From Effrenium voratum (Eukaryota > Sar > Dinophyceae > Suessiales > Symbiodiniaceae), in assembly GCA_963377175.1 (NCBI GenBank), contig CAUJNA010001476.1, positions 1 to 64,000 of the forward strand: a DNA stretch of 64,000 bases, in the 5' to 3' direction. Below the pieces are notes generated by a model. The model worked only from the letters and a program-made list of their open reading frames with translations, searched no databases and was not told the origin of the DNA. Position numbers and translations under genes: made by a program. How positions within the stretch are numbered: the stretch's first letter is position 1; each line of letters begins with the position of its first letter. Shown here one piece after another: positions 48,002-58,031 of this stretch.

Positions 48002-48822
48002 CTACAGCGTCCAAACAGTGCCAAGATCCACCTGGGTGTACTTCCGAGTTTCCGCCCCACCGAACTTGCGCGCAGGAAGCATTCTTCCAATGTCATTATG
48101 AACCATGTACTGGCAGGAAATATACTGGTCCAAAAGATCGGACACTGTTGTCAGCCACGCTTTCTCCAATTCAGGAATCAGCTCATTGGTGGAGTGATTC
48201 GACTTGCATTTCTTCGCAAACACTGTGAATAAAACCAAGTCTTGAAGCCAAAGCCCATTCTGTCCCCAGCCATGCAGTGGCTGGGATAAATGCCCCTGCA
48301 AATGCATGGACGCCCAGAGCTCAGAAATTGAAGTGGCGCAGTTTCTGTTGCAATTGGCCAAGAAAATGTCTAGCCCATACACACTCCCTTGCTGCGTCAC
48401 TCTCAAATCCACATGCTGCATCTGCATTCCATCTGGGTCAATCACAGAGCACACACGCGAGCAGATGCCCTTCAGCTTGGCAACACAATGCTTGACTTGG
48501 CACTCCTGGCGGCCATTCCTACCTTGCTGACAAAAAAACATCAGCGCGCCCTTTGTGTCCGACACATACTGCTTCACACAGCCATCTGGCACATCCTCAG
48601 CTCCTGGAGGTCCTTTCTGAACCTGTCAAACATGTACTCCAGGCGCCACCAATATGTTCCCCTCGCCGAATAGGCACAGTCACTAGGGAACAACGATGGG
48701 TCTCCAGACAAATTGCATATCACAGCGTCGCTTTCAAGCAGGTAGTTATCTTCCATGGCTAGACACGAGGACTCTTTGTCTGCCCTTGCTGCAATGCAAA
48801 ACTTGCATTCTTGGCTGACCAA
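48002..48822 (-). CDS. Unknown protein, two frames joined near 48,590
   Basis: The first part begins VSQECKFCIAARADKESSCL without an ATG nearby, so an upstream exon is likely. It ends FDRFRKDLQELR. The second frame continues PDGCVKQYVSDTKGALMFFC to KYTQVDLGTVWTL. Several Cys residues suggest metal binding at the N-terminus. It may be the 5' part of the same transcript as the large unknown protein to its left. Confidence 0.4.
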
Positions 48823-49244
48823 TGTAGTTTCATCCTATGCTTATCATATTGCCAACACGTGCTATTGTGGACATGAAACAATCAAGCAAACCTCCATTCA
48901 TTGGCTCATTCGTTCACCTGCATTGATTCACTGCAACATGCTCAACACAAGGGCAAAGCAATAATAAGCACACGCGGGCAACAGCACCCAGGTAGGCTCA
49001 CCTTTTTTTTCCTCTGCTAGTCACTGCTTCCTGCAGGCGTGAGGATTGAACATTAATGCACTGCACATGCAAGCACAGTCTCAAGTTGGCATTTGCAAAG
49101 CTCTTGTTTTACCCCGCAGCCTGCTGCAGCACACAGTGTGTGACTCCACACGTTGAGTGCTTTGCCACACTATCAGCAGCACACATCCCCAAGCCCACTT
49201 GAATTGTGGAGCATCACGTCCTGTGCTCACTGATGCAATGTCAC
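48823..49244. other. Spacer, no gene seen
   Basis: 422 bases without a credible frame on either strand. It contains a T8 run (49,003-49,010) and CACACAGTGTGTG (49,131-49,143), a perfect palindrome of the type found elsewhere in the element. Confidence 0.5.
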
Positions 49245-50390
49245 TCACATCAGTTTGTTGAATTGATGCTGGGCCATCATGTTTGCAACCGCTGCGCCAA
49301 ACGCAGGAGGATACCACTCTGACACATGCAATGCATCTTTGATGCCTGTGAAGGACCCAGTCTCAGGATTCCGAGTCACCAGGGCAGCACCGCAAGCAAA
49401 TGCATCTGGCTGCGCTCTTTCAAGGCTTGCCACATGCCTGGATGTCGACCAAATCATCCAAGGCTTCCTAGTCTCGCCCCCAAAGGCAGCTCCATATGTC
49501 CGTGCGCTGCACACCTTGGTAAAGCCCAGCACCAGCTGCATTGTACTCACCTTCGCAAGCACACTATCCGCAGGCTGCTCCAAGCAGGGAACATTCATGA
49601 GGAGGTAGCTGATAAAGAACAACAGACTGGTGACATTGCACAAGTGGTTGCCCTCCACAATGAACAGTCGACTGGTGTCCCCCCAGAATTGGTTCTCCTC
49701 TTTCCGTTTTGCCTGCGCAGCACACAACATCACAAATGAGCTGCACCTGGTGCCAAACCAGTTCAAGGAGTCACACACTGTGTTGCTTAGTGCATCCACC
49801 CACAGGCGAATTCCTTGCGGGTAGAGAACATCATGATGTTCACCATACAGCTTGTCCAAAGCAACACAGTTCTTCTTGCGCCGCATGAACTCCTTGGTCA
49901 GGTTGCCACTCCCTGCGAAGAACTCCACCATATCTAGATATGAGTAACCTGCTTTCCGATGTTTCCATGCTCTCAAGCATAGGCCAAGCAACATGTCCTC
50001 CAGCCTCCATTCCTTCAGTTCAGGAAACGCTGCAGCCAAAATCGGATGCCATGCCTCAGAAGCCATCCCCTTGTTGCACTCAGCATCCTGGTGCAGAAAC
50101 CTCTCAATTTCTTGGGTCAGATTCCTCCTGCAGCCCGAACCGCCAAAAGACCAATGGCCCTCATCATCAATCGGGAAGTTTCCAATGGCAAAGTAGTCAG
50201 CCGTCACGCCGTGGCTCACTGCGTAGAACTCTTTCTGAATGCGCCAGGATTCAGCCTGCACTTTGGCAGCTACATTCTCCACAACATTGGGTGTGTTCTC
50301 CTTGTCCTTCAGCACACTGTTTGTCACTGCTCTTGCCCCTTTGCCCTTCTCTTTTTGCGCATCCAACTGATCCTTGGACAAGAATACCAT
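49245..50390 (-). CDS. Methyltransferase-like protein
   Basis: 381 residues from ATG 50,390 (MVFLSKDQLDAQKEKGKG), with an alternative ATG at 50,507. YLDMVEFFAGSGNLTKEFM (about residues 150-170) has the hydrophobic strand and FxGxG loop of a SAM-binding Rossmann fold. A following acidic LDK and a later CSSFVMLC motif keep the usual spacing. I do not see a PPY or PCQ catalytic motif, so substrate and activity are open. Other parts (PCLEQPADSVL, RTYGAAFGGETRKPWMIWST) look well conserved. Both neighbours are on the same strand. Confidence 0.5.
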   Translation of the reverse strand: MVFLSKDQLDAQKEKGKGARAVTNSVLKDKENTPNVVENVAAKVQAESWRIQKEFYAVSHGVTADYFAIGNFPIDDEGHWSFGGSGCRRNLTQEIERFLHQDAECNKGMASEAWHPILAAAFPELKEWRLEDMLLGLCLRAWKHRKAGYSYLDMVEFFAGSGNLTKEFMRRKKNCVALDKLYGEHHDVLYPQGIRLWVDALSNTVCDSLNWFGTRCSSFVMLCAAQAKRKEENQFWGDTSRLFIVEGNHLCNVTSLLFFISYLLMNVPCLEQPADSVLAKVSTMQLVLGFTKVCSARTYGAAFGGETRKPWMIWSTSRHVASLERAQPDAFACGAALVTRNPETGSFTGIKDALHVSEWYPPAFGAAVANMMAQHQFNKLM

Positions 50391-50752
50391 GGCCGCAGGA
50401 AGCTGAGAAAGCTGGCCAATGCCTAGCTTGAGCAAACCCGCACTCACACACACACATTGAAGGTGTTGCACTACATGAAGCAATGCAGCACGCACATGCA
50501 CTGTCATGCATTGCCAGCCGCCTGGTCGCTGACCTTCATCATCTCATGCAATGCGCACACCTCGTTCGTTGGCACTGTTAACAACTCAGTGTCACAGCCC
50601 CGCGCAACACACATACACAGTCCCCAGCAGGATTGCGCTGCTGTAACTCTAGCATGTTAGCCCATTGTTTATGACATCAATGTCCCCATCATTGATATGT
50701 TCCCCAATGTGTTGGGAAAGTTAGCCCAATATATGTCAGGTCAGTTCATGCT
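50391..50752. other. Upstream region of the methyltransferase-like gene
   Basis: Contains a (CA)n run at 50,448-50,458 and no other credible gene. An in-frame extension of the neighbouring gene to an ATG at 50,507 is possible. Confidence 0.45.
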
Positions 50753-51135
50753 ACATGCGCATTTGAGATGATTTGAGATGTTTTGAGATGATTTGAGATG
50801 ATTTGAGATGATTTGAGATGATTTGAGATGATTTGAGATGATTTGAGATAATTTGAGATAATTTGAGATAATTTGAGATGATTTGAGATAATTTGAGATA
50901 ATTTGAGATAATTTGAGATAGGGTTTGGGGTGAGAGTTTGAGATAATTTGAGATAATTTGAGATAATTTGAGATAATTTGAGATAATTTGAGATAATTTG
51001 AGATAATTTGAGATAGGGTATGGGGTGAGAGTTTGAGATAATTTGAGATAATTTGAGATCATTTGAGATAATTTGAGATAATTTGAGATAATTTGAGATA
51101 ATTTGAGGTTTGGGGTGAGAGTTCGAGATTTTGGA
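50753..51135 (-). repeat. Internal 10-bp tandem array (TTATCTCAAA on the minus strand)
   Basis: About 38 units, first as GATGATTTGA and then as GATAATTTGA on the + strand, interrupted three times by a GGTTTGGGGTGAGAGT-like spacer (about 50,920, 51,015 and 51,107). The unit is the same as that beside both element ends. Translations of this array are artefacts. Confidence 0.95.
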
Positions 51136-51475
51136 CATAATTTGAGAGCATGCTTGAAGACTTTGAAGCACATGATAACTAAACAAATTCAATAAGGTCG
51201 ACAACTGTGTCAAAGAGCATTTGTGGCTTACTCATTAACAAACAATCGATATATCAAAATGAAAAGCTACTTCATTGCCATGGCAGAACCAAACAGATGT
51301 GTTGAAGGCCCCGTCACCTCCTGCCTAAGGTGCACTGCATGCAGGCCAGCCCATAATAATGTTACAGCTTAGCTTTGGCACTCCACCATTTTTGACATCC
51401 CGCACATGTCAGCACTCATCACAAAAATAGTGACAGTGATCTGGCACTGCAGACCACTATGCCACACTGGCTGAC
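51136..51475. other. Spacer, no gene seen
   Basis: 340 bases between the internal array and the RING gene without a credible frame. Confidence 0.5.
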
Positions 51476-52573
51476 TCACAATACCTGCCACGAATCATCA
51501 ATCACATCGCCTTCTGCCAGTGCTCCAGGGCTTCGCCCACAGGCTTGACTCTTTGGAATTCCCGCATGAGCCATGTATCGGTGAATGCACTCCGTGTGGA
51601 AGGTGTGTGAGCAAGCGAGTGCTTCTGCCTCCTGCCGCGGCAACTGATTCCAAAGCAACACAGTGTGTGCAAACCTCACTGACCTTTAAATACAACACAC
51701 AAAACTGCCCACACACAACTTGACCCAAATTAGCCAAGGCTCAGCTGCATCTAGGCGCTCAAAACAAAACTGGCACTTGGCAGCTGCTTCATCGTCTTGC
51801 GACTGTGGCACCTCGGCCTCGCCCGGAACAGGGAACTCCTGCTCGCTTTCTGCTTCGCCAGGCACGTCAGGTAGCTCAGCAGCTGCATCTGGGGGAACTG
51901 CCACAGGCCCTGCAGCCGCATCATCTGCATGTGCAGCATCTGCAGCTGCATCTGTAGCTGCCGGTGGCGCTGCCTTCGGCACTTGTCCAGTTCCTGGGGC
52001 TGCACTGTCAGCAAGCAATGTGTTGGCAGTGGCCTTGGGCGTTGGGAAATTGAAGATAGGAGGCCCTGCTCTCCTTGCCTTGGCTGGGGGCGGCAGGCTC
52101 GGCACCTGTGGCGCGGCGCTCGTTGCCACACTGGCTGCCTTTGGCACTACATAGGAATTCATGGCGCCACTCATGGATGTCAGCAGTGCCTTGGCTTTGG
52201 CCTTAGCCGTGGCTGGCTGTGTCATCCACACATCCTGCCAGCCAAATTCCCGGGCCACTTGCTCAACTGCCTCATTGCTTAGCACCACTGTGTCCCCCAG
52301 CATTGTCTCGATTTGGGGCCATGAGGAATTCGAGGACCGTTTGAGTTTGTTGAAAGTCTGCCGAAGCACCTTTGCCAGCTGCAAGTAGCTATCACCACAG
52401 CGCAGCTGGCTTATGCATGTCGTTGGCTTCTGTTGGGTCGTGAGGAAGATCAGCATCAGGAAGCTTGTGACAGACAAGTCACTTGTGGCTGGCGCATTCC
52501 AAGCAGGATTGATTGCTGTCACAAGCACGCCGAGCTGCGCCTGCCAGGGTTTGGTTGAATGGCAGGCACTCAA
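51476..52573 (-). CDS. RING-finger protein with the RING split by a short intron
   Basis: The first exon (52,573 to about 51,743) encodes a helical N-terminal part, Lys/Ala repeats, an Ala/Pro-rich linker and then KCQFCFERLDAAEP. The second exon begins after a CAG acceptor near 51,633 and encodes LACSHTFHTECIHRYM, then SQACGRSP and a short tail ending at 51,476. Together these give a C-x2-C ... C-x-H-x2-H-x2-C pattern of a RING-type E3 ligase. The donor would be TTG|GCTAA, a GC donor. The intron is about 110 bases. The RING probably recruits a ubiquitin-conjugating enzyme. Targets are unknown. Confidence 0.55.
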
Positions 52574-52607
52574 TCACTCAAGTTGGCAAATGGCTACACT
52601 GTGGAAG

Positions 52608-53207
52608 TTAAGTAGACAGCAGGCCACAAACATAAGCCCGTTTTGGTCTAGCAGTTTGCACAACACCAGCCTTGGGAACCTTCTTCATTACTGATGTGCT
52701 CCGAGAGATGGAGTCTGCATTTGCATACGGATTGTTGTTGTCAAACAAAGCTAGGATCTCAGGTTGCAGTTCGTTTTCTGATTGCGATTCGCTCGCCGAC
52801 CTCCGTCTGCGATCACGGGCCTTGCGTGACCTTTTAAAGACGGCGCTTGTCGCGAGTGTTGCGGTCTGAGCGGCTGTCACTCCTGCTGCTGCGGCGCGGC
52901 CGAGACCTGGACCTGGACCTGCGGCTCTGGCGGACCCTGCGGCCGAATCCCCTTTGACTGCGGCCATCATCACTTTCACCGGCCGCGCTTGCACCACACT
53001 GGTTGCCGCCTCCTGATTCTGATTGTCAGCCTCGTTAACCAATGATTGCTGGAGCTGCCCAGGCGGCAGCATCATCCCTGGCGGAGCAAAGCCATACATG
53101 GGGTGGCCATACATCGTCATTTGAGGTTGATGTCCTTGTACGCTAGGCCAAGCAGGTGCTGAGACAGCCTTCGGGAAACTGCCCCTCTCCTGATGCTCCA
53201 TGGTCAT
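52608..53207 (-). CDS. Basic, low-complexity protein, possibly SR-type
   Basis: 199 residues from ATG 53,207. The N-terminus is Met/Pro/Gln-rich (MYGHPMYGFAPPGMM), the middle Ala/Gly-rich, then KRSRKARDRRRRSAS and a structured tail. In another frame, from about 52,990 to 52,855, the same DNA encodes an Arg-Ser-rich run (RSRSRSRPRRSSRSDSRSDR), so the true product may switch frame by splicing and contain an RS domain like that of splicing factors. Confidence 0.35.
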   Translation of the reverse strand: MTMEHQERGSFPKAVSAPAWPSVQGHQPQMTMYGHPMYGFAPPGMMLPPGQLQQSLVNEADNQNQEAATSVVQARPVKVMMAAVKGDSAAGSARAAGPGPGLGRAAAAGVTAAQTATLATSAVFKRSRKARDRRRRSASESQSENELQPEILALFDNNNPYANADSISRSTSVMKKVPKAGVVQTARPKRAYVCGLLST

Positions 53208-53561
53208 GGCGCTAGTGCAATGCGGAGTGTGTGACGAACTCGGTTTTATTCCCGAGCCCAGCCCTTGCTGCAGGCAATCTCCGACTTGCTCACAACATGA
53301 ATGACTACAGAACTCTCACGCTTTGCATACAGGAATGAACTGAGGCTCAGGCAAAACTGCTTGCTGATAACGATGCCACCTTGCATTCATGTGTTCAGTT
53401 CCATGTGTCACATGACCTGGTGATCAATGAGCCACAATCACTGAATCACCTGCAGAATGTGACACTCTTTTGCGCTCCGTGTAATCCGTATAATAGTCTA
53501 GTCTCTGAATTATGCCGCTTTGGCAATTCGGCCTCCGAGACTGAAACCACACTGGTTGGCT
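53208..53561. other. Spacer, no gene seen
   Basis: 354 bases separating two leftward genes. No credible frame. Confidence 0.5.
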
Positions 53562-56060
53562 TCAGCGCTGAGGCCTCCACTGCCCCCAGTCAGACGATGC
53601 AGATGCACTGGATTCAATGTCCGCCCAGCGTCTTCTGGGCGGAGCATCGGCGTTGTGCTGTTGCCAGGACTGCCATGGTTGCTGCCAGCCACTGTGGCCA
53701 CTGCTCCATTCCCATGACCATGACTGGCCCCACGATTCAGCGGGTTCCTGCGCTGACGTGGCCACTGGGTGGTCGCCAAAGTCCAAGGGCTCCTTTCGAG
53801 CCCCGTGTCTGACATACTGCGACAGGTCGTGAAGCACCAAATAGAATTGGTTTGTCGCCTGCACTGCCCACTTATTGATTCGAAGCGCCCACTGAGTTTC
53901 AAATCGCTCAGTGTCCGGCTGCGCATTGAATTCCGTCTGCAGCTTCCGTGCCAGGCCCACGCACGCCCTTGTGAGCTTCCAGCGCAGGGCGTCTTGCCCG
54001 TATACCCAATGAACCGGCAGGGCGTCCTGCAGTAATCTTCTCAGACCCGCATGGATGCTCTCTTTATCGAAATGCACCGCCCATTCAAGGACCGGAAGGT
54101 CAGGATCCATTTCACTGAGACCCAGGTACTGCCACACTTGCATGGTTCTTTTGGCCGTTTTGAAGGCGCTGAAATGTTGGAGGGCGGCCTCAGAACAGTC
54201 AATGCCATCCTGCCTCAATCCATGGTTCAGCACTGCGAATAGCACTCGCACCAATTGTAACAGCACGCAAAATGTTTGACGGTTCAATTGGTGCTGAAAG
54301 GTTTTCTTTTCTGGCATCGGCCGCGTCGACAGTTGCACCAATGGCACCTGCCAGCGTGTGATGTCAATCAAATCAGACTCAACGACAGCTTGCGATCGCA
54401 GTCGCTCCTCCTCCTCCTGCTGGATGACACACTGTTTGTCCTGCTCTGCCGCAATAAGGTCATCCGTACAGGGCTGGAAGCGCATTGATGCTTCTGATGA
54501 TGGCTCATCGAGGACAGCTTCCTCAGATCTTAATGTCACCTCATCATTCATTCCGATGAAGTCACCCGACTCTGCGTCCGGTGCCCAGTCTGGCATGGAC
54601 TCCAGGTCCTGAGGGTCAGCCCGGTGTCGCTTCCACTGCTGGACAGCTGCTGAGCCTGTCACTTGCACTGCGTGCAGGGCAGGCTCCGCCTTTGCAATCG
54701 GCCGCTGCACTGGCTGTGGCAAGGGCCGCTGCACTGGCTGTGGCAAGTTTCGCCAACCTGTCAAGTCCCTCTCGTCAGCCAGGAAGTTTTGTGACACTGA
54801 GTCATTCGGTGTCACATGAGGCATGCCTTGCTGCGACACAGAGTCTGTCGGCCCCACCTGGGGCATGTCTTGCTGCGACACTGAATCATCGGCAGTGACA
54901 TTGACGACAGGCTCCCGCGAATACCGTAGCCAGCTTGGTGGGCGCACGGGCTCTGGCACATTTTGCGGCGACAATGCCCATGGATCAGCAGCCGGAAGGC
55001 TCACACTTGGCGATGATAATGCCCATGGATCAGCGCGCACAGGTGCTGGAGGAGGTGCCATTCCCAGCACACTGCTTGGCTTATTGAAGGGCTCAAGCCT
55101 TGCCGCAGAGAGGGGCTTGGCGTCATTCCGTTCCCTAATTGCTCCCAGCATTTGCAGGCACCGCTCAAATTCTGCCCGGCAGTTCGCAAATTCTGCTGCG
55201 ACCCAGGGAGGGCCATTGCTGAGGATGCTGGGCAGGACATTGCCAGGCCTGGCAAGGCAGTCGAGCAACTGAGGTCGCACGTCACCAACTGGATATTGGA
55301 GCGGAAGAAAAGCTCCGGACTGCGACACAAACGCATTCAGGTGGTGGCCTCGCCTGGTTTTAGCGAGGCCGTTGGTGTCACATATGCCAAACTCATGCCT
55401 GCCACCTTCAAGCCGCTTTGTGACCACAATGTTGGCAGGGTGCAGGTCCGTGATCAATTGGCCATTTGCATTGTCAAAGGCCGCCTCCTGCACATTCAAC
55501 AAAAACAGGCCCCCCTGCATCATGACAAGAGCTGCTTGCACATAGAGCTCCTGCTGTGTCAGCTCCGCCGCTCGTCTTGCCACACTCTGTCCATCACCCA
55601 TTGCAGTTTGCAGGAGCAGGCAATGGCTCGATTCTTTCCATTTCCCCCTGCACGTCATGTCTGGGAGATAGGCTAGCATTTCGGGAAAGAATTTCGCCAA
55701 ACTCGGAGCCTGATCCCTCACCGCATTTATGCAGCAGATGTCTTCTTGCATCGACCGATCATGGCTGTTGGACACCTTCATCACCAACCTATTGAATTCA
55801 TCTTCTGGGTGCCTCAGATCACTCACCATGTAAGCATCTCGGTGACAGCCGGCCCCCAGATATCTGTACCGCAAAGAATAACACACTGTCTGGCCTTCTT
55901 GCCCAGGCAGAGTAAGGGCCACCGTTCCGGCAGAGCGGAAAGCCTTGTGATGCTGCTTTGCAGGTGCTGGGCTGCTAGGCTCCGGAGTGGCAATTGCCCC
56001 GCTGATTTGTGTGCCTTGGCCAAGGCGGGCCTTGAGTTCCTGAATCACTGAATGAAACAT
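53562..56060 (-). CDS. Kinase-like-fold protein (APH/lipid-kinase type) with long C-terminal extension
   Basis: 832 residues from ATG 56,060. The N-terminal half shows a kinase-like core: a glycine-loop-like YLGAGCHRDAYMV (about 66-78), LVMKVSN with the likely ATP-binding Lys (about 91-97), the catalytic loop DLHPANIVV (about 205-213) and a metal-binding-like GICDTNG (about 226-232). The DLHPxN form is nearer to aminoglycoside, sugar or LPS kinase-like proteins than to Ser/Thr kinases. A Pro/Gln-rich repeat region (DSVSQQDMP, DSVSQQGMP) and a helical C-terminal domain follow, ending in Trp/Gln-rich WSWEWSSGHSG. The substrate is unknown. Confidence 0.5.
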   Translation of the reverse strand: MFHSVIQELKARLGQGTQISGAIATPEPSSPAPAKQHHKAFRSAGTVALTLPGQEGQTVCYSLRYRYLGAGCHRDAYMVSDLRHPEDEFNRLVMKVSNSHDRSMQEDICCINAVRDQAPSLAKFFPEMLAYLPDMTCRGKWKESSHCLLLQTAMGDGQSVARRAAELTQQELYVQAALVMMQGGLFLLNVQEAAFDNANGQLITDLHPANIVVTKRLEGGRHEFGICDTNGLAKTRRGHHLNAFVSQSGAFLPLQYPVGDVRPQLLDCLARPGNVLPSILSNGPPWVAAEFANCRAEFERCLQMLGAIRERNDAKPLSAARLEPFNKPSSVLGMAPPPAPVRADPWALSSPSVSLPAADPWALSPQNVPEPVRPPSWLRYSREPVVNVTADDSVSQQDMPQVGPTDSVSQQGMPHVTPNDSVSQNFLADERDLTGWRNLPQPVQRPLPQPVQRPIAKAEPALHAVQVTGSAAVQQWKRHRADPQDLESMPDWAPDAESGDFIGMNDEVTLRSEEAVLDEPSSEASMRFQPCTDDLIAAEQDKQCVIQQEEEERLRSQAVVESDLIDITRWQVPLVQLSTRPMPEKKTFQHQLNRQTFCVLLQLVRVLFAVLNHGLRQDGIDCSEAALQHFSAFKTAKRTMQVWQYLGLSEMDPDLPVLEWAVHFDKESIHAGLRRLLQDALPVHWVYGQDALRWKLTRACVGLARKLQTEFNAQPDTERFETQWALRINKWAVQATNQFYLVLHDLSQYVRHGARKEPLDFGDHPVATSAQEPAESWGQSWSWEWSSGHSGWQQPWQSWQQHNADAPPRRRWADIESSASASSDWGQWRPQR

Positions 56061-56647
56061 GGCTGCAAAGACAGGACACAGTGAATGACACAGTGTCTGG
56101 CCTGATCATATCACAGCTGCAGGCATGGCAATTCACAAAGATTGACGAAGGCTGAACTGAAATGAAAGCTAATGACACTGAGTCCTGACTCAAGGCTTTT
56201 AATGTCAAGTTTTGGCTGAGGGCAGCACACCGTAAATGAGCATCTCCATCTGGCGGACCTGGTCACAGAAATCACCACTAGTTCACGACACAGCATTGAC
56301 CGTGACTGTGAGTGAGGGCTCCTTGCAGACCTTTAAAAACCTAGTTACATGACATGGCTCTCACTTGTGCTTCTGTAAGTTCAATGGCAGCAGGTTCGTC
56401 TTTATCTTTTCCCTTCCGCATCAAAACGCTCTGTCTGTGAGTGACAGTGACAGTGACTGAGTCACTGTGTCAGTTCAATTCGCAGTCTGAGATGCAGATG
56501 TTGATCGTGACTGGTTTTGCTGTGACATGTGAATGACAAGGCTAATATTTGACAGCAACGTCAATTTAATGTTCTGAATCATTGCCAGTCATCATCTGCC
56601 CCCCGTGACTGAATCACAACACTGTTGTAACACAGTGTTTGGCTCAC
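56061..56647. other. Spacer, no gene seen
   Basis: 587 bases rich in TGACTGA/GTCACTG words (for example 56,440-56,475) and with a CACAGTGTTTGGC motif at 56,631. No credible frame. Confidence 0.5.
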
Positions 56648-56827
56648 TCATTCGAGCCGCTCCGAGGTCTCGCATAGCAGACACTCAAAGAGAAGTGAGT
56701 CAGCGTTGCCCTCTTCCAGGAACATGCTCTGGCTGATCGGCATGTGGAACCTCCACCAGCCTTGCCCCTGGCACGTTAGCATCTTGTCCTGTTGAAGCCT
56801 TTGCATTCCCAGTTTCGTGACGGACAT
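56648..56827 (-). CDS. Small 59-residue protein with a Cys pair
   Basis: From ATG 56,827 to TGA 56,648 the frame reads MSVTKLGMQRLQQDKML, then CQGQGWWRFHMPISQSMFL and ends FECLLCETSERLE. Its composition is protein-like and it contains three Cys and two His residues. It could be a complete small gene or one exon. Not recognised. Confidence 0.4.
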   Translation of the reverse strand: MSVTKLGMQRLQQDKMLTCQGQGWWRFHMPISQSMFLEEGNADSLLFECLLCETSERLE

Positions 56828-57269
56828 CTTGATGAAGATGATCTCCGGACTCAGCTGACAACTGACTGTGTCTGCGCAAGATTACATTACCATGTTTTAG
56901 TTGACCTGTTTGCCAATTCCAGCAAGCAGTCTTTAGTAATTTCGCAGCTGTGCACCATCACCACCACCAACAGCAACAAGAAGAAGAAGAAGCACAATAA
57001 AAGAAAGAAGAAGACAAAGATTATAACAAAAACAGCAGCAGCAGCAGCAGCAAGACCAATAATACAAACAACATCACAAATAACCAACAATAACAACATA
57101 ATAACAACACTTACAGCAATAACAACAATAACAGCAATAACTACAACAATAACAACAATAACATCATCAACAGCAGCAGCAACAGCAGCAGCAGCAGCAC
57201 CAGCACGGCCTCACATTGTCCCAGTCACACTCACATATGAATATGAAGTGGATTAGGAACTCTTCAATG
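56828..57269. other. Low-complexity stretch (AAC/AGC/ATA trinucleotides)
   Basis: From about 56,958 to 57,205 the DNA is dominated by AAG, AGC, AAC and ACA trinucleotide runs. An open frame here is an artefact of these repeats. Confidence 0.7.
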
Positions 57270-57271
57270 CA

Positions 57272-57733
57272 TCAGCAGTTAGTAAGGCTAAGGCACTGGG
57301 CCTCAGGATAGTTGTCCATCCGGTACCACGTTCCCCTCTCCACTGCCACCTTGAGTTCCGAGCGCAGCGAGAAGTGGTAGCGCGCGCCCGGCTGGTAAAG
57401 TGGGCTCACATCTTTTGTCCCCCACAGATATTTCACCTGCCAGCACAAGACAATGCACAGTGCGCACTGGGCCAGCAACAAAGCACCAATGTGAAAACCG
57501 TCTTCTTCAACACCTTAATCTGTCAATTAGCAACTTGGCCAACACATGTAACATAGTCAGTCCCACCCAATTGTGAGCCAGGCCTCTTCAACGACTGGGA
57601 TGTAGAAAACTGTTGGGCCTGCCCCGCAGTGACTGTAGATCTTGTTACTGCGGCTGGCGCCGCCGCTCTCATCTTTCTGCTTCTTATTGACGAGCGGAGT
57701 GGCAGTAACGTCAAGAACAGTGCGGCGCGACAT
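57272..57733 (-). CDS. Small two-exon gene of unknown function
   Basis: Exon 1 starts at ATG 57,733 (MSRRTVLDVTATPLVNKKQK) and runs to VVEEAWLTIG near 57,565. Exon 2, after a CAG acceptor near 57,438, reads VKYLWGTKDVSPLYQPGARY and ends AQCLSLTNC at 57,272. Joined, the product is about 110 residues, with a beta-rich second half. The intron would be about 125 bases, with a GT or GA donor near IGW. Not recognised. Confidence 0.4.
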
Positions 57734-58031
57734 GGCGTCACAATGCAAAAAGCGCAGACCCAACACACTGTTTTTCCTTGAGTCTGAGTCAATGTCAGTA
57801 ACAGTAACAACTGACTCGATGTCATGGCACACACGTCACAGACAGCAAACGCAAAGCCTGAGTTCCTGACACTGATGATGCAAAAGTCCAGATTCAGCCA
57901 CCAGCACCTGCCAGGTCGGAATTTTGGTAACACAACTTTCAAACACTCACTTTCAAACACGCCGGCTCCACATCCCACCAGTGCTGCCATGGAATCAAGG
58001 AACACACTGTTTGGCTTGCTGGGTTAGATTG

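Noticed and set aside
50746..51213. Long minus-strand frames with LKLSQIISN repeats
   Set aside because: They are translations of the 10-bp tandem array and occur in several frames at once.
56792..57256. 154-residue + strand frame rich in Asn, Thr, Ile and Ala
   Set aside because: Trinucleotide-repeat artefact, opposite to the direction of all neighbouring genes.
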